Notes: generated by a model not told the origin, from the letters alone. Shown: positions 22,931 to 34,736, counted from the first letter of the stretch. The stretch is DNA of 64,000 bases from Campanula takesimana (GCA_026119855.1 JAOWBW010000444.1:248001-312000); one strand, 5' to 3'. Made by a program: numbers and translations.

Positions 22931-25096
22931 AAGGAAAAAGATACCAAACTCAAAAAATTACTTTCTAAAGTAAGGGATGCCATCCTTATCACATTGATAG
23001 GTGCCTTTACAAGAGGAATGGAGTTCTAAATAAGAATGAAACTGAAAATTAGCGCCATGATCAGCCGCATAATTTGCAAGACCGTCCACCACCTGATTGC
23101 CTTCACGAAGAATATGGGTGACCCTAATGTTTAAAATGGCCATAGACCTCTTTATTTCTTGAACATAATGCCAAACTCGCCATGGAACAAGACATGAATT
23201 ATTTAAAATCTTGGCCAGAATTTCAGAATCAACTTCAAGCCAAAGCGAATTGAAGCCAAACTCTAAGGCAAGAGAAAGACCATCAAACGCAGCCCTAACT
23301 TCAGCCTCCATATTCGACAAATGCCCATAATAATTTGCAAAAGCAGCAAAGATCTTACCATTAGAATCTCTAAAGATTCCACCCCCCGAAGCAGTACCTG
23401 GGTTACCCCTCACAACACCATCAGTATTCAGTTTCAATTGATTATTTGGCCTCTTCCAAGACACCAACCGAGGAGGTTTGAATGGGAATCTTAAATACCT
23501 GAGTAATATGATGATCCAAAAATCCACAAGGAAAAGTAATGGGCTGAGCTTTAACAATATCCGAAATCTGCAAAGTGATTTGCTCAATGATACTTACCGA
23601 AGATATGATAACATCATCAAACCTTGCTTTGTTTCGACCTTTCCAAACGAACCAGCAAAGAAGAGAAGGAAGGATGCCACACAACCACATAACACACTTA
23701 CTTGCTTTTGGAGGAAAATTGGACAACCAAGACAAAAGCCTTTGCTGTAAAGAACTCCCCTGAACTCGCATGCCAGTAAGATTACAAAAAAAAATCCCAA
23801 ACTTCCCTTGCAATGTCACCTTGAATAAAAAGATGGGCAATTGATTCACTTGCTGGGCGGATACAACAGTGGCATCTTGAAGACAAAGAAATACCTCTCC
23901 TTTGAAGAAGATCATCCGTAGGGAGAGCATTCTTTAGGGCTTTCCACATAAAAACTGAAATCTTAAGGGGGATATGCTTGTGCCAAATAGATTCAAAAAC
24001 TTTGCTTTTCGGCCGAGGATTACGACAAACCCTCCAGGCTGAAGATATAGAGAACTTACCCGAAGGAGTTGGAGTCCAAAACAGAGAATCCGGCTTATTA
24101 TTAAGATGAAGAAAGCGAGATTGAATCAAATCCAACACCTGCTGCCCATAAGAGTTCAAAATAAAATCCACTCTAGGAGAGCCATTCTCAAATAAGTTAA
24201 AAACTTGAGTATGATCATCCACTGGAAAAACAAAATCTGAAGAAAGCCAATGTTCATGGACTGAAATCAGACCATTATTTATACCCCAAAACATGTTTGG
24301 CTCCATAATATTTTTGACTTCCATCATTCTTTTCCAAATATGAGAACAACCAGCCCGAGAAGTAGCATCAATAGGATGACAATTATGGCAGTATTTTTCT
24401 TGTAAGAATTGGGCCCATAACGAATCACTGGATCTAAACCTCCACCAAAGCTTCATAGCAAACGCAGTAGACATATCACTAAAGCTACGCAGCCCTAAAC
24501 CACCCTCATTAGTAGGCCAAAAGAATTCAGATTTAGTTATCCAATGACATCTTTTTTCTCCGTCCGAATTACTCCAAAAGAAGTTCGAGATCAGCCTAGA
24601 CATTGCATCAAGTATACCTTTTGGGGGGGTCCAAAAGAGATAAATAATATATCGGGATGGCTTGAAGACAAGCTTTCATAAGAGTTAGCTTTCCCCCCGA
24701 AGATAAAATTTTACCTTGCCATGTTTCAAGACGATCTTCCATCTTACGTAACATCGGAAAAAATAGAGATTGAGTCTTCCGCCCCGAATATAAAGGACAA
24801 CCCAGGTAAGAAATAGGGAGCTGCTTATGAGAAAAACCCGTGAGGCCAGCTACAAGAGCAGCCCTAGCCAAGGCCTTAGATCCCAAAATAAAACATGACT
24901 TTGCAACACTAACCAACTGACCCGAAAAACCTTGATAAGACTCAAGAAAATTCATGTGAATCATGATAGATTCTTGACTACCATTACAAAAAATAATGAT
25001 GTCATCTGCATAAGAAAGATGAGAAATGACCGGGACATGAGGATGACTTGTATGATAAGCAATAGGACGATGAATTTCATGAAGATGATTCAGACC

Positions 25097-25856
25097 TGTT
25101 AGAAATTGGGGTTAGGGTAAATTGATAATCCTGGATGATTGATTAAATCGTGAATAATTCACTCTCCGAATAAAGTATTTCGACCCTTTTGCCTGGGTTT
25201 CACGAAATCCTTATTGGGATAAGACAATCAAAAACAATTTGTATCTTAGGCAGAGAAAACAGATTAGAAACTCAGAGATTAGTTAGGGTTTTTCGTAAAT
25301 GAAACTGAGATCCAAAATCAGATTATAAAGAGATTGCAGTAAAAGGCACTGTTTACAGTCATGACTGTTGGCCCAACAGTCATAATATTTAACTGAACAT
25401 GTCTCTTGGTTTTTGGCGGATTTTGGTGGGGAAACTGGCGGGAGATTAATTGCAGCACCAACAATACCGTTTAGGTTTCGGGGCGCTGCCCCGAGGCCCG
25501 CGAGGGGCGGCTCCCCCTCGACCCCCGCCCTCCCCTTGACCCAACAAGGGGCGCTGCCCCTTGACCTCGTAAGGGGGCGCTGCCCCCTTGACCCCTGCTT
25601 CTTTATCTTGGTCGAAAACATATTGACTCAAAATGAGTGTGTACTCCACACTTTCCCTTACTCATATCCGAGCCTAATATGAGATCGCATTGGTCTCTAG
25701 TAAATCCAATTACATAAAATCGTTGATGACACTAAAATCACCAACATTTCCCCCCATTTTAGTGTAATCCTCGATTTACTAATCATATAAAATATGAAAC
25801 AAACATAACAAAACAAACGAATGCATAAATGAAAATGTTTTGCGATTGAATTTTCA
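25097..25856 (-). mobile_element. Copia-type 3' LTR plus ~110 bp of internal end, inside LINE F RT
   Basis: On the minus strand an LTR of about 650 bp starts TGTTGGTGATTTTAGTG (25746) and ends TTTCTAACA (25097). Directly upstream lies a polypurine tract AAATGGGGGGAAA (25747-25759) and about 100 bp of internal sequence. The internal side therefore belongs to the 3' LTR, and the rest of the element is absent. About 30 bp of LINE F RT is lost at the junction and no target duplication is visible, which points to insertion followed by deletion. The LTR holds the GC palindrome cluster at 25479-25590. Confidence 0.8.
25479..25590. repeat. Cluster of four GC-rich palindromes inside the LTR
   Basis: CGGGGCGCTGCCCCG (25479-25493), CGAGGGGCGGCTCCCCCTCG (25501-25520), AAGGGGCGCTGCCCCTT (25546-25562) and AAGGGGGCGCTGCCCCCTTG (25571-25590). 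Each can fold into a strong hairpin with a GCGCTGC-like centre. The surrounding LTR is AT-rich, so the block stands out. Function is unknown; LTR regulatory structure or transcript folding are possible. Confidence 0.85.
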
Positions 25857-28162
25857 TAAAGAGAGTTGGGGATATAGGATCACCTTGTCGAAGCCCTCTT
25901 GAAGATGAGAAATACCCACAAGCTTCACCATTAATCAACACCGAAAACCAGCAATCAGAAATACACCGAAAAATCATATCAATCAAATTTTCAGAGAAAC
26001 CAAAGCAACGAAGAACTTTGATAAGGGCAAACCAAGAAAGCCTATCATAAGCCTTGGCCATGTCCAATTTGAAAGCAATATTACCACCGAACACCTTTTT
26101 ATTCAAAGAACACATGAGCTCCTGAGCAAGGAGAACATTCTCATGGATGAGTCTACCTCTAATAAAACCACTTTGCTGAGGAGAGATAATACGAGGAAGG
26201 ATAGAAGCTAACCGGTCATTAAGAAGCTTAGTGATAATTTTATTAGAAAAATTACACAAGCTAATAGGCCGTAATTCAGAGAAAGAAGAAGGTACTGCAA
26301 CTTTAGGAAGAAGAACAATGGTAGTGCTTGTCCAGCTTCTAGGCATCCTAAACCCCGCAAAGAAGTCAAGAACAGCCCGAAACAAATCTGCTTGAATAAT
26401 ATCCCAACAAACCTTAAAGAATTCACCCGTGTACCCATCCGGACCAGCAGCACTAGACCCATTCATAGAAAAAACTACAGATTTAACCTCATCCAAAGAA
26501 CGAGGGGTAGTTAAAACCATATTATCCTCCTCATTTATGATTCTTGGAATTTGATCTAATAAATCCTCATTAGAACACACATGTTGCCCATTGAGATGAT
26601 TCGAAAAAAAATCTAACAGCTTCCTCTTGAATTGCTCCTTTTTCTTCTAGCCAATTCCCATGAGCATCTTGAATACGGTGAATTTGGAGCTTCATCCTCT
26701 TTTTCTTGACATAAGAATGAAAAAAGATGTATTACGATCTCCATCTTTTAACCACGCAAGATTTTCTTTTTGCATCCAGAAATCCTCTTCAATTTTCAAC
26801 CTATAAATTAAATGAGCCTGGGCTAAATGAAGAGCAGCCCTAGACTCATCACAAGGATTTTGATCAAACGCCAATTCCTTAGCAGTAACATCATCCTCCG
26901 CTAACCGAACCTGCTGATCTATGCGCCCAAAAGTATCCTTATTCCAACCTTGAATGCATTTTTTAAGACGCACCAGCTTTTTAGCAAATCTTACCATAGG
27001 CCTTCCATCCATATTTCCATCCCAAGAAATTTTAACAAGAGGGAGGAAGGTAACATGTTGTAGCCACACATTAATGAAACGAAAAGTTCCTCGTTTTACT
27101 TCTGAAGAAAGAATAACATCAATTAAGAGAGGGGGAATGATCAGAGCAAGTTCTATTCAGGTGAGTTACAGCCGTATTATGGAACCCATCCAACAAATCT
27201 GAGTTATAAAAGACGCTATCAATCCGTTGCCAAATGGTAGACCTGCCTTCCCTTTTATTTAACCACGTATAAGAATTCCCTTGAAAACCTCCATCAATAA
27301 GGTTAGCCACTTGAATAGTTGCTGCAAAATCAGCCACCTTAGCCGCCGTAACCAACTTACCCCCAACTTATCCACTTGATCCAGAATAGCATTGAAGTCC
27401 CCTACCACTAGCCAAGGAATTTTAACCATACTCCGCTCAATAATATAATCCCATAACTCTCGACGTTGATACTTGCAGCAGCTTGCATAAACAAAAGAAA
27501 CACAAACTTGTTGAGGCCATAAATAATGAGACACCTTCACCGTTATCACTTGCTCCAGATTATCAATAACTTCACAATCCACACCATGTTTCCAAAAAAC
27601 CCAAATGCTTCCTTTATCATTAGAAACACCATTCGAACATCGAAATTTTCTAACATAAGAATTCAGAAAAGAGGCATCAATCTTTGGTTCATATAGTCCT
27701 ATTAAAGGGACATTATAAGATTTGTATCATCAAGAATATAAGATTTCTGCTACACCCTATCGGTCTCATTCACTTTCTGCCCCAAACCCTTAGTAACAGC
27801 CTCTGCACATGCCTTTTGAAGGGCTATGTTGACAGCTTCAGGAAGAACATTACCTCGTTTAGCTAAGGTAGGGAAAACAGCCCAAACTTTGCCATTAGAA
27901 TTATCCTTACTACCCCCTTTCTCTTCTGAAGCAGTCAGTGCACCACTTGGATTAGCAATGTCAACATTACCACCCAAATCAATAACTTCAATATCCGACA
28001 ATATACCATTAACCTTAGCACCACTAGTAGCACCAGAATTAGGTTCACTAGTAACATCCTTCTTAGGGCCACCATTCTCCTTCAAAATAGTTGAATTTGC
28101 AGCCCCTTTATCTATATCAGATTTGTCTTTAGATTTGTCTTTGTAAACCATATCATTCTTTT

Positions 28163-29172
28163 ATGGAGAATTCTTCACAAAGGTTTACCCACGGATGAGG
28201 CCATTCAGAAGCGAGGCATTCAAACAGTATCAAGATGTGGCTGTTGCCATTCTCCATCCACGGAATCCTTGGACCACGTCTTTGTGCATGGGGACATTGC
28301 TACATCGGTTTGGAGATTTTTCGGCCAAGTGTGTGGTATTAATATTAGCTTGGGGTCTTTCCATGCTATTCTCTATTCATGGTGGTTTAATCGTCCCAAA
28401 AATATTTCCCCGCTTAATAAATGGATCACTCACATTCTTCCTGGAGTCATTGCCTGGACTATTTGGTGTCAATGAAATAAGTGGACCTTTGAAGGCATTC
28501 GGATGCATGGCGCGGACATCATATCCTCTATTACTCAACAGGTATTGAATATTTCGGTCGCATTCAAACACCCTTTTCAGCCTTCGGTTTTTGATGCTTC
28601 AATTTTGCATGTTTTTAAGCTTTCTATTGCTGCCCCGAGGCCTTGTGTGGTTAAAATGGTTAAGTGGATTAAGCCAAAACATGGGTGTTATAAAGATTAA
28701 TATTGATGGGGCTTCTCGGGGCAATCCGGGCAAAGCTTCTGGAGGAGGAATCATTCGAAATTCTAAGGGTGAGATGATTTTTGCTTTTGGAAACTATTAT
28801 GGTCATCGTTCTAATATGTGGGCGGAAGCAAGAGCCACTCTTGATGGGTTGACATTTGCGCATACTCTTGGTATCACGCATGTTTGGTTGGAGCTTGACT
28901 CTGAAGTCCTTATGAAAATAATCAATAAAGTTTATCAAATTCCTTGGGAAATATTCTATCTAGTCCAACAGATTCTCTTCATCATGGGGCATATGCAAAT
29001 TCGTGTTAGTCATATATTTCATGAAGGTAACAAGGTGGCTGATTGTTTGGCTAATATGGCTGTGGACTCTAAGGTAGACCAGGTTTGGATTTCATCTTCC
29101 CAACTTCCTCATCATTGCCGAGGTGTCCTATATCTGGATAGGGCGGGCTTTCCCTCTTTTCGTTATAAATAA
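28163..29172 (+). pseudogene. LINE G ORF2 C-terminal part (zf-RVT and RNase H)
   Basis: zf-RVT residues CGCCHSPSTESLDHVFVHGD, then an in-frame TGA at 28473 (WCQ-stop-NKW; Arg expected). A frameshift near 28695 enters the RNase H domain: NIDGASRGNPGKASGGGIIR, AEARATLDGL, ELDSEVL, HEGNKVADCLAN. The last two segments are open to the stop at 29170-29172 (FPSFRYK). RNase H active-site Asp-Glu-Asp residues are intact, but the protein lacks RT and endonuclease. Confidence 0.9.
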
Positions 29173-29389
29173 TAGTTTATGGCTAGATTAAGTATTCTTT
29201 TTTTGTAATCTAGCTTCCCTTCCCCATATTGTAGAGGACCTTACGCCATGTGTAAGGCCTCCCCCTTAGTTTTTTCCTTCTTGGTGGTTGAGGTTGTCAT
29301 GTCCCCCACCATGTTTGTATTGTTTTCTTTTATCAATAAATCCTAGGGAGGTACCGTCCTCTTTTCGCCAAAAAAAAATTAAAAAAAAA
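28163..29389 (+). mobile_element. LINE G, strongly 5'-truncated, plus strand, inside LINE E ORF1
   Basis: Begins in the zf-RVT region (LWRILHKGLPTDEA). It runs through RNase H, a tail with hairpin GAGG...CCTC (29234-29261) and terminal TAGGGAGGTACCGTCCTC, to poly(A) at 29370-29389. LINE E ORF1 continues on both sides on the opposite strand. CATTCTTTT occurs at 28154-28162 and at 29409-29417, but the second copy is 20 bp from the poly(A), so it is only a weak candidate for the target duplication. Confidence 0.88.
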
Positions 29390-29733
29390 TTCACCTTTGT
29401 CGTTTGACCATTCTTTTTATCTAGACCGGCATTAGGGTTAACCCGTCGACATGAACTAACATCATGGCCAAGAACATAACAATACTTACAATACCGAGGT
29501 AAATTATCATATTCCACTTTTTGGTAAAAACTTGGAATAGAATCACCACAATCAATATAGATTTCATAGGGCAGTTTTTAGTAACATCAACTTGCACTAA
29601 AACCTTGGCTATGCTTGGTCTAGAGAGTTCAGAAGTCGCCTTATCCAAAGATAGAGGAGTACCAATCACCTTAGCCAAAGAAAAAATGAAGGATTTGTTA
29701 AATAAATGCACGGGTAAACCAGGAAGACCTACC

Positions 29734-30203
29734 TGTAAGTACCCCAATCTGAAACCGACCTATCTTAGAGGTAGCCTTAGCACCGTTTCAGGGATAAGCT
29801 AATAGGCCAGGACCTCCCTAGGATAAGCTATAAATTCCAGGACTACTCTGGTATAAAATTGGAAAAATCCAGAAGCTCGCCAGGCTGAGCCGTACGGATG
29901 CTTTGGGTACTAGAGGGGCCTAGCCGTACAGCTGGTTTGGGCACCCTCAGTCCCTATAAAGTTTCAATCTTTACTCATCAAATGGTGACTATGGCTCAAA
30001 AGGGCATATTGGCCACCTTTTTCATTTTTCGCCTATGATTACCTTTGATCATGCCCAAACTCTTGTTTTGGGAGGTTCTTTGATGATCAAGTGGCATAGG
30101 AATGAGGTGTTAATGTTGTTTTGTACTGGAATAACAAACTGGAATCAGAACAGTTTGGTCCAGTTCAAGCAGAATGCTCTGTTTCTGCCTGGAACTGGAC
30201 TGT
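29734..30203 (+). repeat. 5' LTR of K, internally deleted and truncated
   Basis: Matches LTR2 from 35109. It lacks 442 bp corresponding to 35336-35777 (junction directly after CCCTATAAA) and everything beyond about 36020, including the U5 end. No primer binding site follows. These losses remove sequence downstream of the TATA-like motif. Confidence 0.88.
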
Positions 30204-30368
30204 CCCCACCACTCACCGAGTTTCTGCCCGGTGCAAACCTGGATTCTGTCCGAGGCCCCTTAGAAGAGTGCCCAACGAACCACTTTAGCCACCTTTAGGC
30301 CCGTTTTAGGAGAGAAGACCTCCCCAGCAAAGCTCGCGCAGTAACCTGCACATGGATAAGGAAACTGC

Positions 30369-31740
30369 TCAGCAAGGGAGGAGACAGAAATATGGGATGA
30401 GTGTGCACAAATGGAAAAGAATGCATACAGCGTCAACGGGAATTTCTCCAACCGGGGCTTCCCCTCCTGCGACAGACACGGCCACCATGTGAACCCGGCC
30501 GTCAGCATAAATGAAAGAATAGTCCTGCCACACTGGAGGAGCTACCCCAGAGGCCACCACCTGTGGCGATCTCAGCCTCGTGGCCACAAATCGCCCGTAT
30601 GGCTCATCAGTGATCAAGTCAGTGGCATTCGCTCCCATGAGAAAAGGGTCATCCCCACGGTCAGCAACGAACATGGTCTCGGGGGGATCAACGGGCGCCC
30701 TCTGCATGAGGCCTAGTCCATGCTGCCACAAAACCCTCTCACCTAAATAAAAGGCCTCGCCTCTAAACCCCACCAACAATCTCCTCTGTCTGGTCACCCT
30801 CAGGGCTTCGCTCGGATCAAAGACCACCTCCCGCCCCTCATACCGAGACCAAGGGAAAAGGTTGAGCTCCGCTGGCATGGCACCCCTCAAAACCGCTTTC
30901 ACATCAGCATAGCGGACAGAAACTCGTCCCTTAGACCCTCTCTTCTCCCGAGCTTCCCTAGCCCAGCAGGTCATGGCCGGAAAGATGAGGTCCCGGTCAA
31001 GAGCCAGCCTCCATGGATAGTTGCCAAAGATCTCGTAGTACCAAGCCTACAAAATAAACGGCAAGGAAAGCCGTCAGCACACTGAAATGAAGAATAGGCC
31101 GAATGCAAAAGGTAAAGCAAAGGCCAAAGTGGAAGTACCTCTAGGGAAAACTGAAAGCAAGCCAAAGACTTGCTCGCTTTTCGGCTATACTTGTCGAGCT
31201 CCATGAATAGCTCGGCCAGACCAGCCTCACCCCAAGCAATGTCTCTGATGGCCTCAGGTGTAGTCAAAGACCCAAGAAGAGGGAACATACAGGTAGTGTC
31301 AGCATTGGCAAAAATGGTGCTACTGAGGAGGAGCCACATTTTGCACTAGGATGCCCAATCCCTTGGTAGGACCTGAAAATCCAATAAGCGCCCTGATCTC
31401 GGCCTCGGGGATCCTATCCCTCCAAACAACCGGATGCCCATCAAAGGAAAGCCTGGTAATCATCGCAAAGTCAGTAGGGGTCACAGTCACCTCTCCCCAG
31501 CTCAAATGGAACGTGTGGGTTGTGTCCCACCAATATTCACCTAAGGCATTAAGAAGCCCCATACTCCTATTGGTGTTCACCAGCTGGCCCACAGCCTCTA
31601 TAAAAGGCACCAGTCCCGTGCATGCCACCCACTCCCTCGGACCGGGAGCATCATCAACAGACTCAGGCATGGCTTCCCACAAAGAGAAGCAAGTATCCGG
31701 CGACCCTCGAGACTTGGGATCACCACCCTACAGGTAAACA
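30369..31740 (-). pseudogene. Plant mobile domain (PMD) protein gene fragment, antisense to K
   Basis: Exon 1 (31682-31139) has WWDTTHTFHLSWGEVTVTPT and FAMITRLSFDGHPVVWRD, the PMD core pattern (LxWGE...L..LPVDG..V). A frameshift near 31340 is followed by WLLLSSTIFANADTTCMFPL and FSLE. A 92-bp GT-AG intron (31138-31047) can be removed in frame, joining SLE to AWYYEIFGNYPWRLALDRDL. Exon 2 stays open to 30369. PMD proteins (MAIN/MAIL family) occur as host genes and within plant transposons. Because of the frameshift and position I read this as a captured, decayed copy. The 3' end of the coding region is uncertain. Confidence 0.8.
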
Positions 31741-31816
31741 CAGCAAAGGTATGAATAACACAGTTTACAGATACCAATGCTCATAGTGATTGCACAAGAA
31801 AAAAAATAACAAATGA

Positions 31817-31965
31817 GAGAAAAGTTTCCGTCCCCCTTTAAAATTGCATAAGTCATTTTAAGGGTCATTTTTGGAGAAAAGTTCCCGTCCCCTTTAAAAA
31901 ATGCATAAGTCATTTTCAAGGGTCATATTCTTTCCGTCCCGAAAAGGCATAGTCACTTTCGGAGA
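31817..31965 (+). repeat. 57-bp direct repeat, two copies plus a partial third
   Basis: GAGAAAAGTTNCCGTCCCC...GCATAAGTCATTTT starts at 31817 and 31874 (57 bp apart). A degraded third copy (tttccgtcccgaaaaggcat) follows. It lies upstream of the PMD gene start. Between here and 32840 I see only AT-rich unique sequence with no supported gene. Confidence 0.8.
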
Positions 31966-32842
31966 AATTGTCATTTTGGTCTCAACAATAATATGCCCAT
32001 CCCATAATTTCCCCCACAAACATACAACAACTTATCCTAGGAAATGCTAGCATGCACTTAACTGCGCCAAAATGACTAGTCGAACCTAAGGTACAAGTAT
32101 TTTATGCATGGACCACGGGCAACATACTTTGATTTTGGGAAGTTTAGCTAGGCATGTCCAAATGAGGCAATGAGAACATACTCACGTCCCTAATGGTCCC
32201 AATGACACAAAAATGAGGTCAATTTCATGAAATCGCGTCAAGAAATGCGAAGATCTCAAATGGCATGGACAAGAACCCTAGGCCTAGGAAAGACGTGCAA
32301 GGCTCAAATGTGAATAGGAAGAATGCTTACCCCGTCGCCATGGCACAAGTGAATTGTGGGAGACTTGTAGAAACCCGCTCCCTCATCCCGGAGATTGATA
32401 GCGTAGCCTCAAAAGTTTTGAGCCATGTCTAGCCTCTTCTCCGCCCCTCTAGGATAACCCGCGCGTGCCCGTCCCGCCATGATCAATCCTTGAGGAATCC
32501 GAGTAAGAAAATTTGGAAATTGATGGAGTTTTCCCTCTCAAAATCGCCTCTTTTCTCTCTGTTTTCTCGTCTGAGTTCGAATAGATTGAAGGAACCATCC
32601 GTATGGCTGCCTTTTGAAAAAAGAAGGAGACGCCCTCTTAAGCCATACGGATGGTTTGGGCGAAGAAAAATCTCAGCCTAAAATTACCCTTGTGCCCCTC
32701 GCACATTGAACAAGATTTTTTCCCCAAAATTCGGAAATGCCCCCTTTGGCTCATGCAACTTGAATTGAACCTAGAAAATTTAGGTTCCCGAAGTCATCAC
32801 AAGCAGTCCTAGCGACGTAAGCCCAGCTTTGTGAAATTAAAT

Positions 32843-33140
32843 ATGTCCGTCCTCGACGTAAGCCCAGTTAAAATTTGGAATTTGAAATGGTCTTTTGCTT
32901 AATGCTTATTATGGCCGTCCTCGACGTAAGTCCAGTTAAAATTTGGAATTTGAAATGGTCTTTTGCTTAATGCTTATTATGGCCGTCCTCGACGTAAGCC
33001 CAGTTAAAATTTGGAATTTGAAATGGTCTTTTGCTTAATGCTTATTATGGCCGTCGTCGACGTAAGCCCAGTTAAAATTTGGAAATTGAAATGGTCTTCT
33101 GCTTGATGCTTATTGTGGCCGTCCCCGACGTAGGCCCATT
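32843..33140 (+). repeat. 68-bp tandem repeat, four units plus a partial
   Basis: Anchor CCTCGACGTA or a variant occurs at 32851, 32919, 32987, 33055 and 33123, exactly 68 bp apart. Units carry gtaagcccagttaaaattt and ggtcttttgcttaatgctta. The last unit breaks off after CCCATT and the 114-bp array begins. A related unit (ccatccccgacgtaagccca) recurs at about 34767, so the 68-bp type brackets the 114-bp array. Confidence 0.93.
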
Positions 33141-34736
33141 AGCTATGACTTAGAATAGTCGTTATAGGCTAGAGCCTTTGTTCCGGCAGTCCTTAGAGGG
33201 ACGTAAGACCAGTTTTCCCGTCAATCTCCCCAAAGATGGAGTTGACCCCGGTCAAGCTATGACTTAGAATAGTCGTTATAGGCTAGAGCCTTTGTCCCGG
33301 CAGTCCTTAGAGGGACGTAAGACTAGTTTTCCCGTCAATCTCCCCAAGGATGGAGTTGACCCCGATCAAGCTATGACTTAGAATAGTTGTTATAGGCTAG
33401 AGCCTTTGTCCCGGCAGTCCTTAGAGGGACGTAAGACCAGTTTTTCCGTCAATCTCCCCAAAGATGGAGTTGACCCCGGTCAAGCTATGACTTAGAATAG
33501 TCGTTATAGGCTAGAGCCTTTGTCCCGGCAGTCCTTAGAGGGACGTAAGACCAGTTTTCCCATCAATCTCCCCAAAGATGGAGTTGACCCCGGTCAAGCT
33601 ATGACTTAGAATAGTCGTTATAGGCTAGAGCCTTTGTCCCGGCAGTCCTTAGAGGGACGTACGAACAGTTTTCCCGTCAATCTCCCTAAAGATGGAGTTG
33701 ACCCCGGTCAAGCTTAGACTTAGAATAATCGTTATTGGCTAGGGCCTTTGTCCCGGCAGTCCTTAGAGGGACGTAAAACCAGTTTTCCCGTCAATCTCCC
33801 CAAAGATGGAGTTGACCCCGGTCAAGCTATGACTTAGAATAGTCGTTATAGGCTAGAGCCTTTGTCCCGGCAGTCCTTAGAGGGACGTAAGACCAGTTTT
33901 CCCGTCAAACTCCCCAAGGATGGAGTTGACCCCGGTCAAGCTATGACTTAGAATAGTCGTTATAGGCTAGAGCCTTTGTCCCGGCAGTCCTTAGAGGGAC
34001 GTAAGACCAGTTTTCCCGTCAATCTCCCGAAAGACGGAGTTGACCCCGGTCAAGCATAGACTTAGAATAGTCGTTATAGGCTAGAGCCTTTGTCCCGGCA
34101 GTCCTTAGAGGGACGTAAGACCAGTTTTCCCATCAATCTCCCCAAAGATGGAGTTGACCCCGGTCAAGCTATGACTCAGAATAGTCGTTATAGGCAAGAG
34201 TCTTTGTCCCGGCAGTCCTTAGAGGGACGTAAGACCAGTTTTCCCGTCAATTTCCCCAAAGATGGAGTTGACCCCGGTCAAGCTATGACTTAGAATAGTC
34301 GTTATAGGCTAAAGCCTTTGTCCCGGCAGTCCTTAGAGGGACGTAAGACCAGTTTTCCCATCAATCTCCCCAAAGATGGATTTGACCCCGGTCAAGCTAT
34401 GACTTAGAATAGTCGTTATAGGCTAGAGCCTTTGTCCCGGCAGTCCTTAGAGGGACGTAAGACCAGTTTTCCCGTCAATCTCCCCAAAGATGGAGTTGAC
34501 CCCGGTCAAGCTATGACTTAGAATACTCGTTATAGGCTAGAGCCTTTGTCCCGGCAGTCCTTAGAGGGACGTAAGACCAGTTTTCCCATCAATCTCCCCA
34601 AAGACGGAGTTGACCCTGGTCAAGCTTAGACTTAGAATAGTCGTTATAGGCTAGAGCCTATGTCCCGGCAGTCCTTAGAGGGACGTAAGACCAGTTTTCC
34701 CGTCAATCTCCCCGAAGATGGAGTTGACCCCGGTCA
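33141..34736 (+). repeat. 114-bp minisatellite, 14 tandem units
   Basis: AGCTATGACTTAGAATAG or AGCTTAGACTTAGAATA starts at 33141, 33255, 33369, 33483, 33597 and 33711, and every 114 bp to 34623; the 15th unit is partial from 34737. Units differ by only a few substitutions, so the array is young or homogenised. Each holds ggcagtccttagagggacgt and gatggagttgaccccggtca. 114 is a multiple of 3, but almost every unit has an in-frame TAG (ACT TAG AAT), so no protein is supported; the open stretch at 34090-34293 exists only because one unit reads CAG. Confidence 0.95.

Larger units (their letters stand above)
22958..27735 (-). pseudogene. LINE F ORF2, degraded
   Basis: Endonuclease pieces: GDFNAILDQVDKLG (about 27400) and LNRTCSDHSP (about 27140). 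The linker is VRLAEDDVTAKELAFDQNPC. RT N-half at 25857-26580: RPISLCNFSNKIITKLLNDR, SGFIRGRLIHEN, LRQGDPISPTLF. An LTR fragment then interrupts, and about 30 bp of RT (IIAAEVLSR in relatives) is missing. RT resumes with an intact YADD (25001-25012). zf-RVT (SSRCHCCIRPASES) and RNase H (NTDGVVRGNPG, EVDSEIL, REGNQVVDGLAN) follow. Frameshifts lie near 27350, 27100, 26650, 24605 and 23800. The C-terminus at 22958 reads GIPYFRK. Confidence 0.88.
21411..27745 (-). mobile_element. LINE F, 5'-truncated L1-type inside LINE E ORF1
   Basis: The poly(T) starts at 21411 and is followed by aggagacggcgctccctaga (tail complement). The element then runs through ORF2 to an endonuclease segment (SYNVPLIGLYEPKIDASF) near 27690-27735. 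It lacks about 30 endonuclease residues, so it is 5'-truncated. LINE E ORF1 sequence flanks it on both sides. It carries a solo LTR (21473-22925) and a copia-type LTR fragment (25097-25856). The tail is short and lacks the upstream GAGG/CCTC hairpin but keeps a GGAG/CTCC terminal stem. No convincing target duplication was found, and the right boundary is uncertain by about 25 bp. Confidence 0.8.

Noticed and set aside
25440..25610. CpG-island-like promoter
   Set aside because: The GC content comes from short palindromes inside a copia-type LTR; no gene follows.
27700..27780. Target duplication for LINE F
   Set aside because: Only AAATCT-level similarity between the two flanks; not distinguishable from chance.
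30369..31740. PMD gene as a functional host gene
   Set aside because: It lies within the LTR element bounded by CTACC duplications and has a frameshift near 31340.
34090..34293. Possible 67-aa repeat protein from the 114-bp array
   Set aside because: Open only because one unit has CAG for TAG; every other unit has an in-frame stop.
33141..34736. Regular repeats resembling a CRISPR array
   Set aside because: Units are contiguous 114-bp repeats with no unique spacers, in a plant LTR element.
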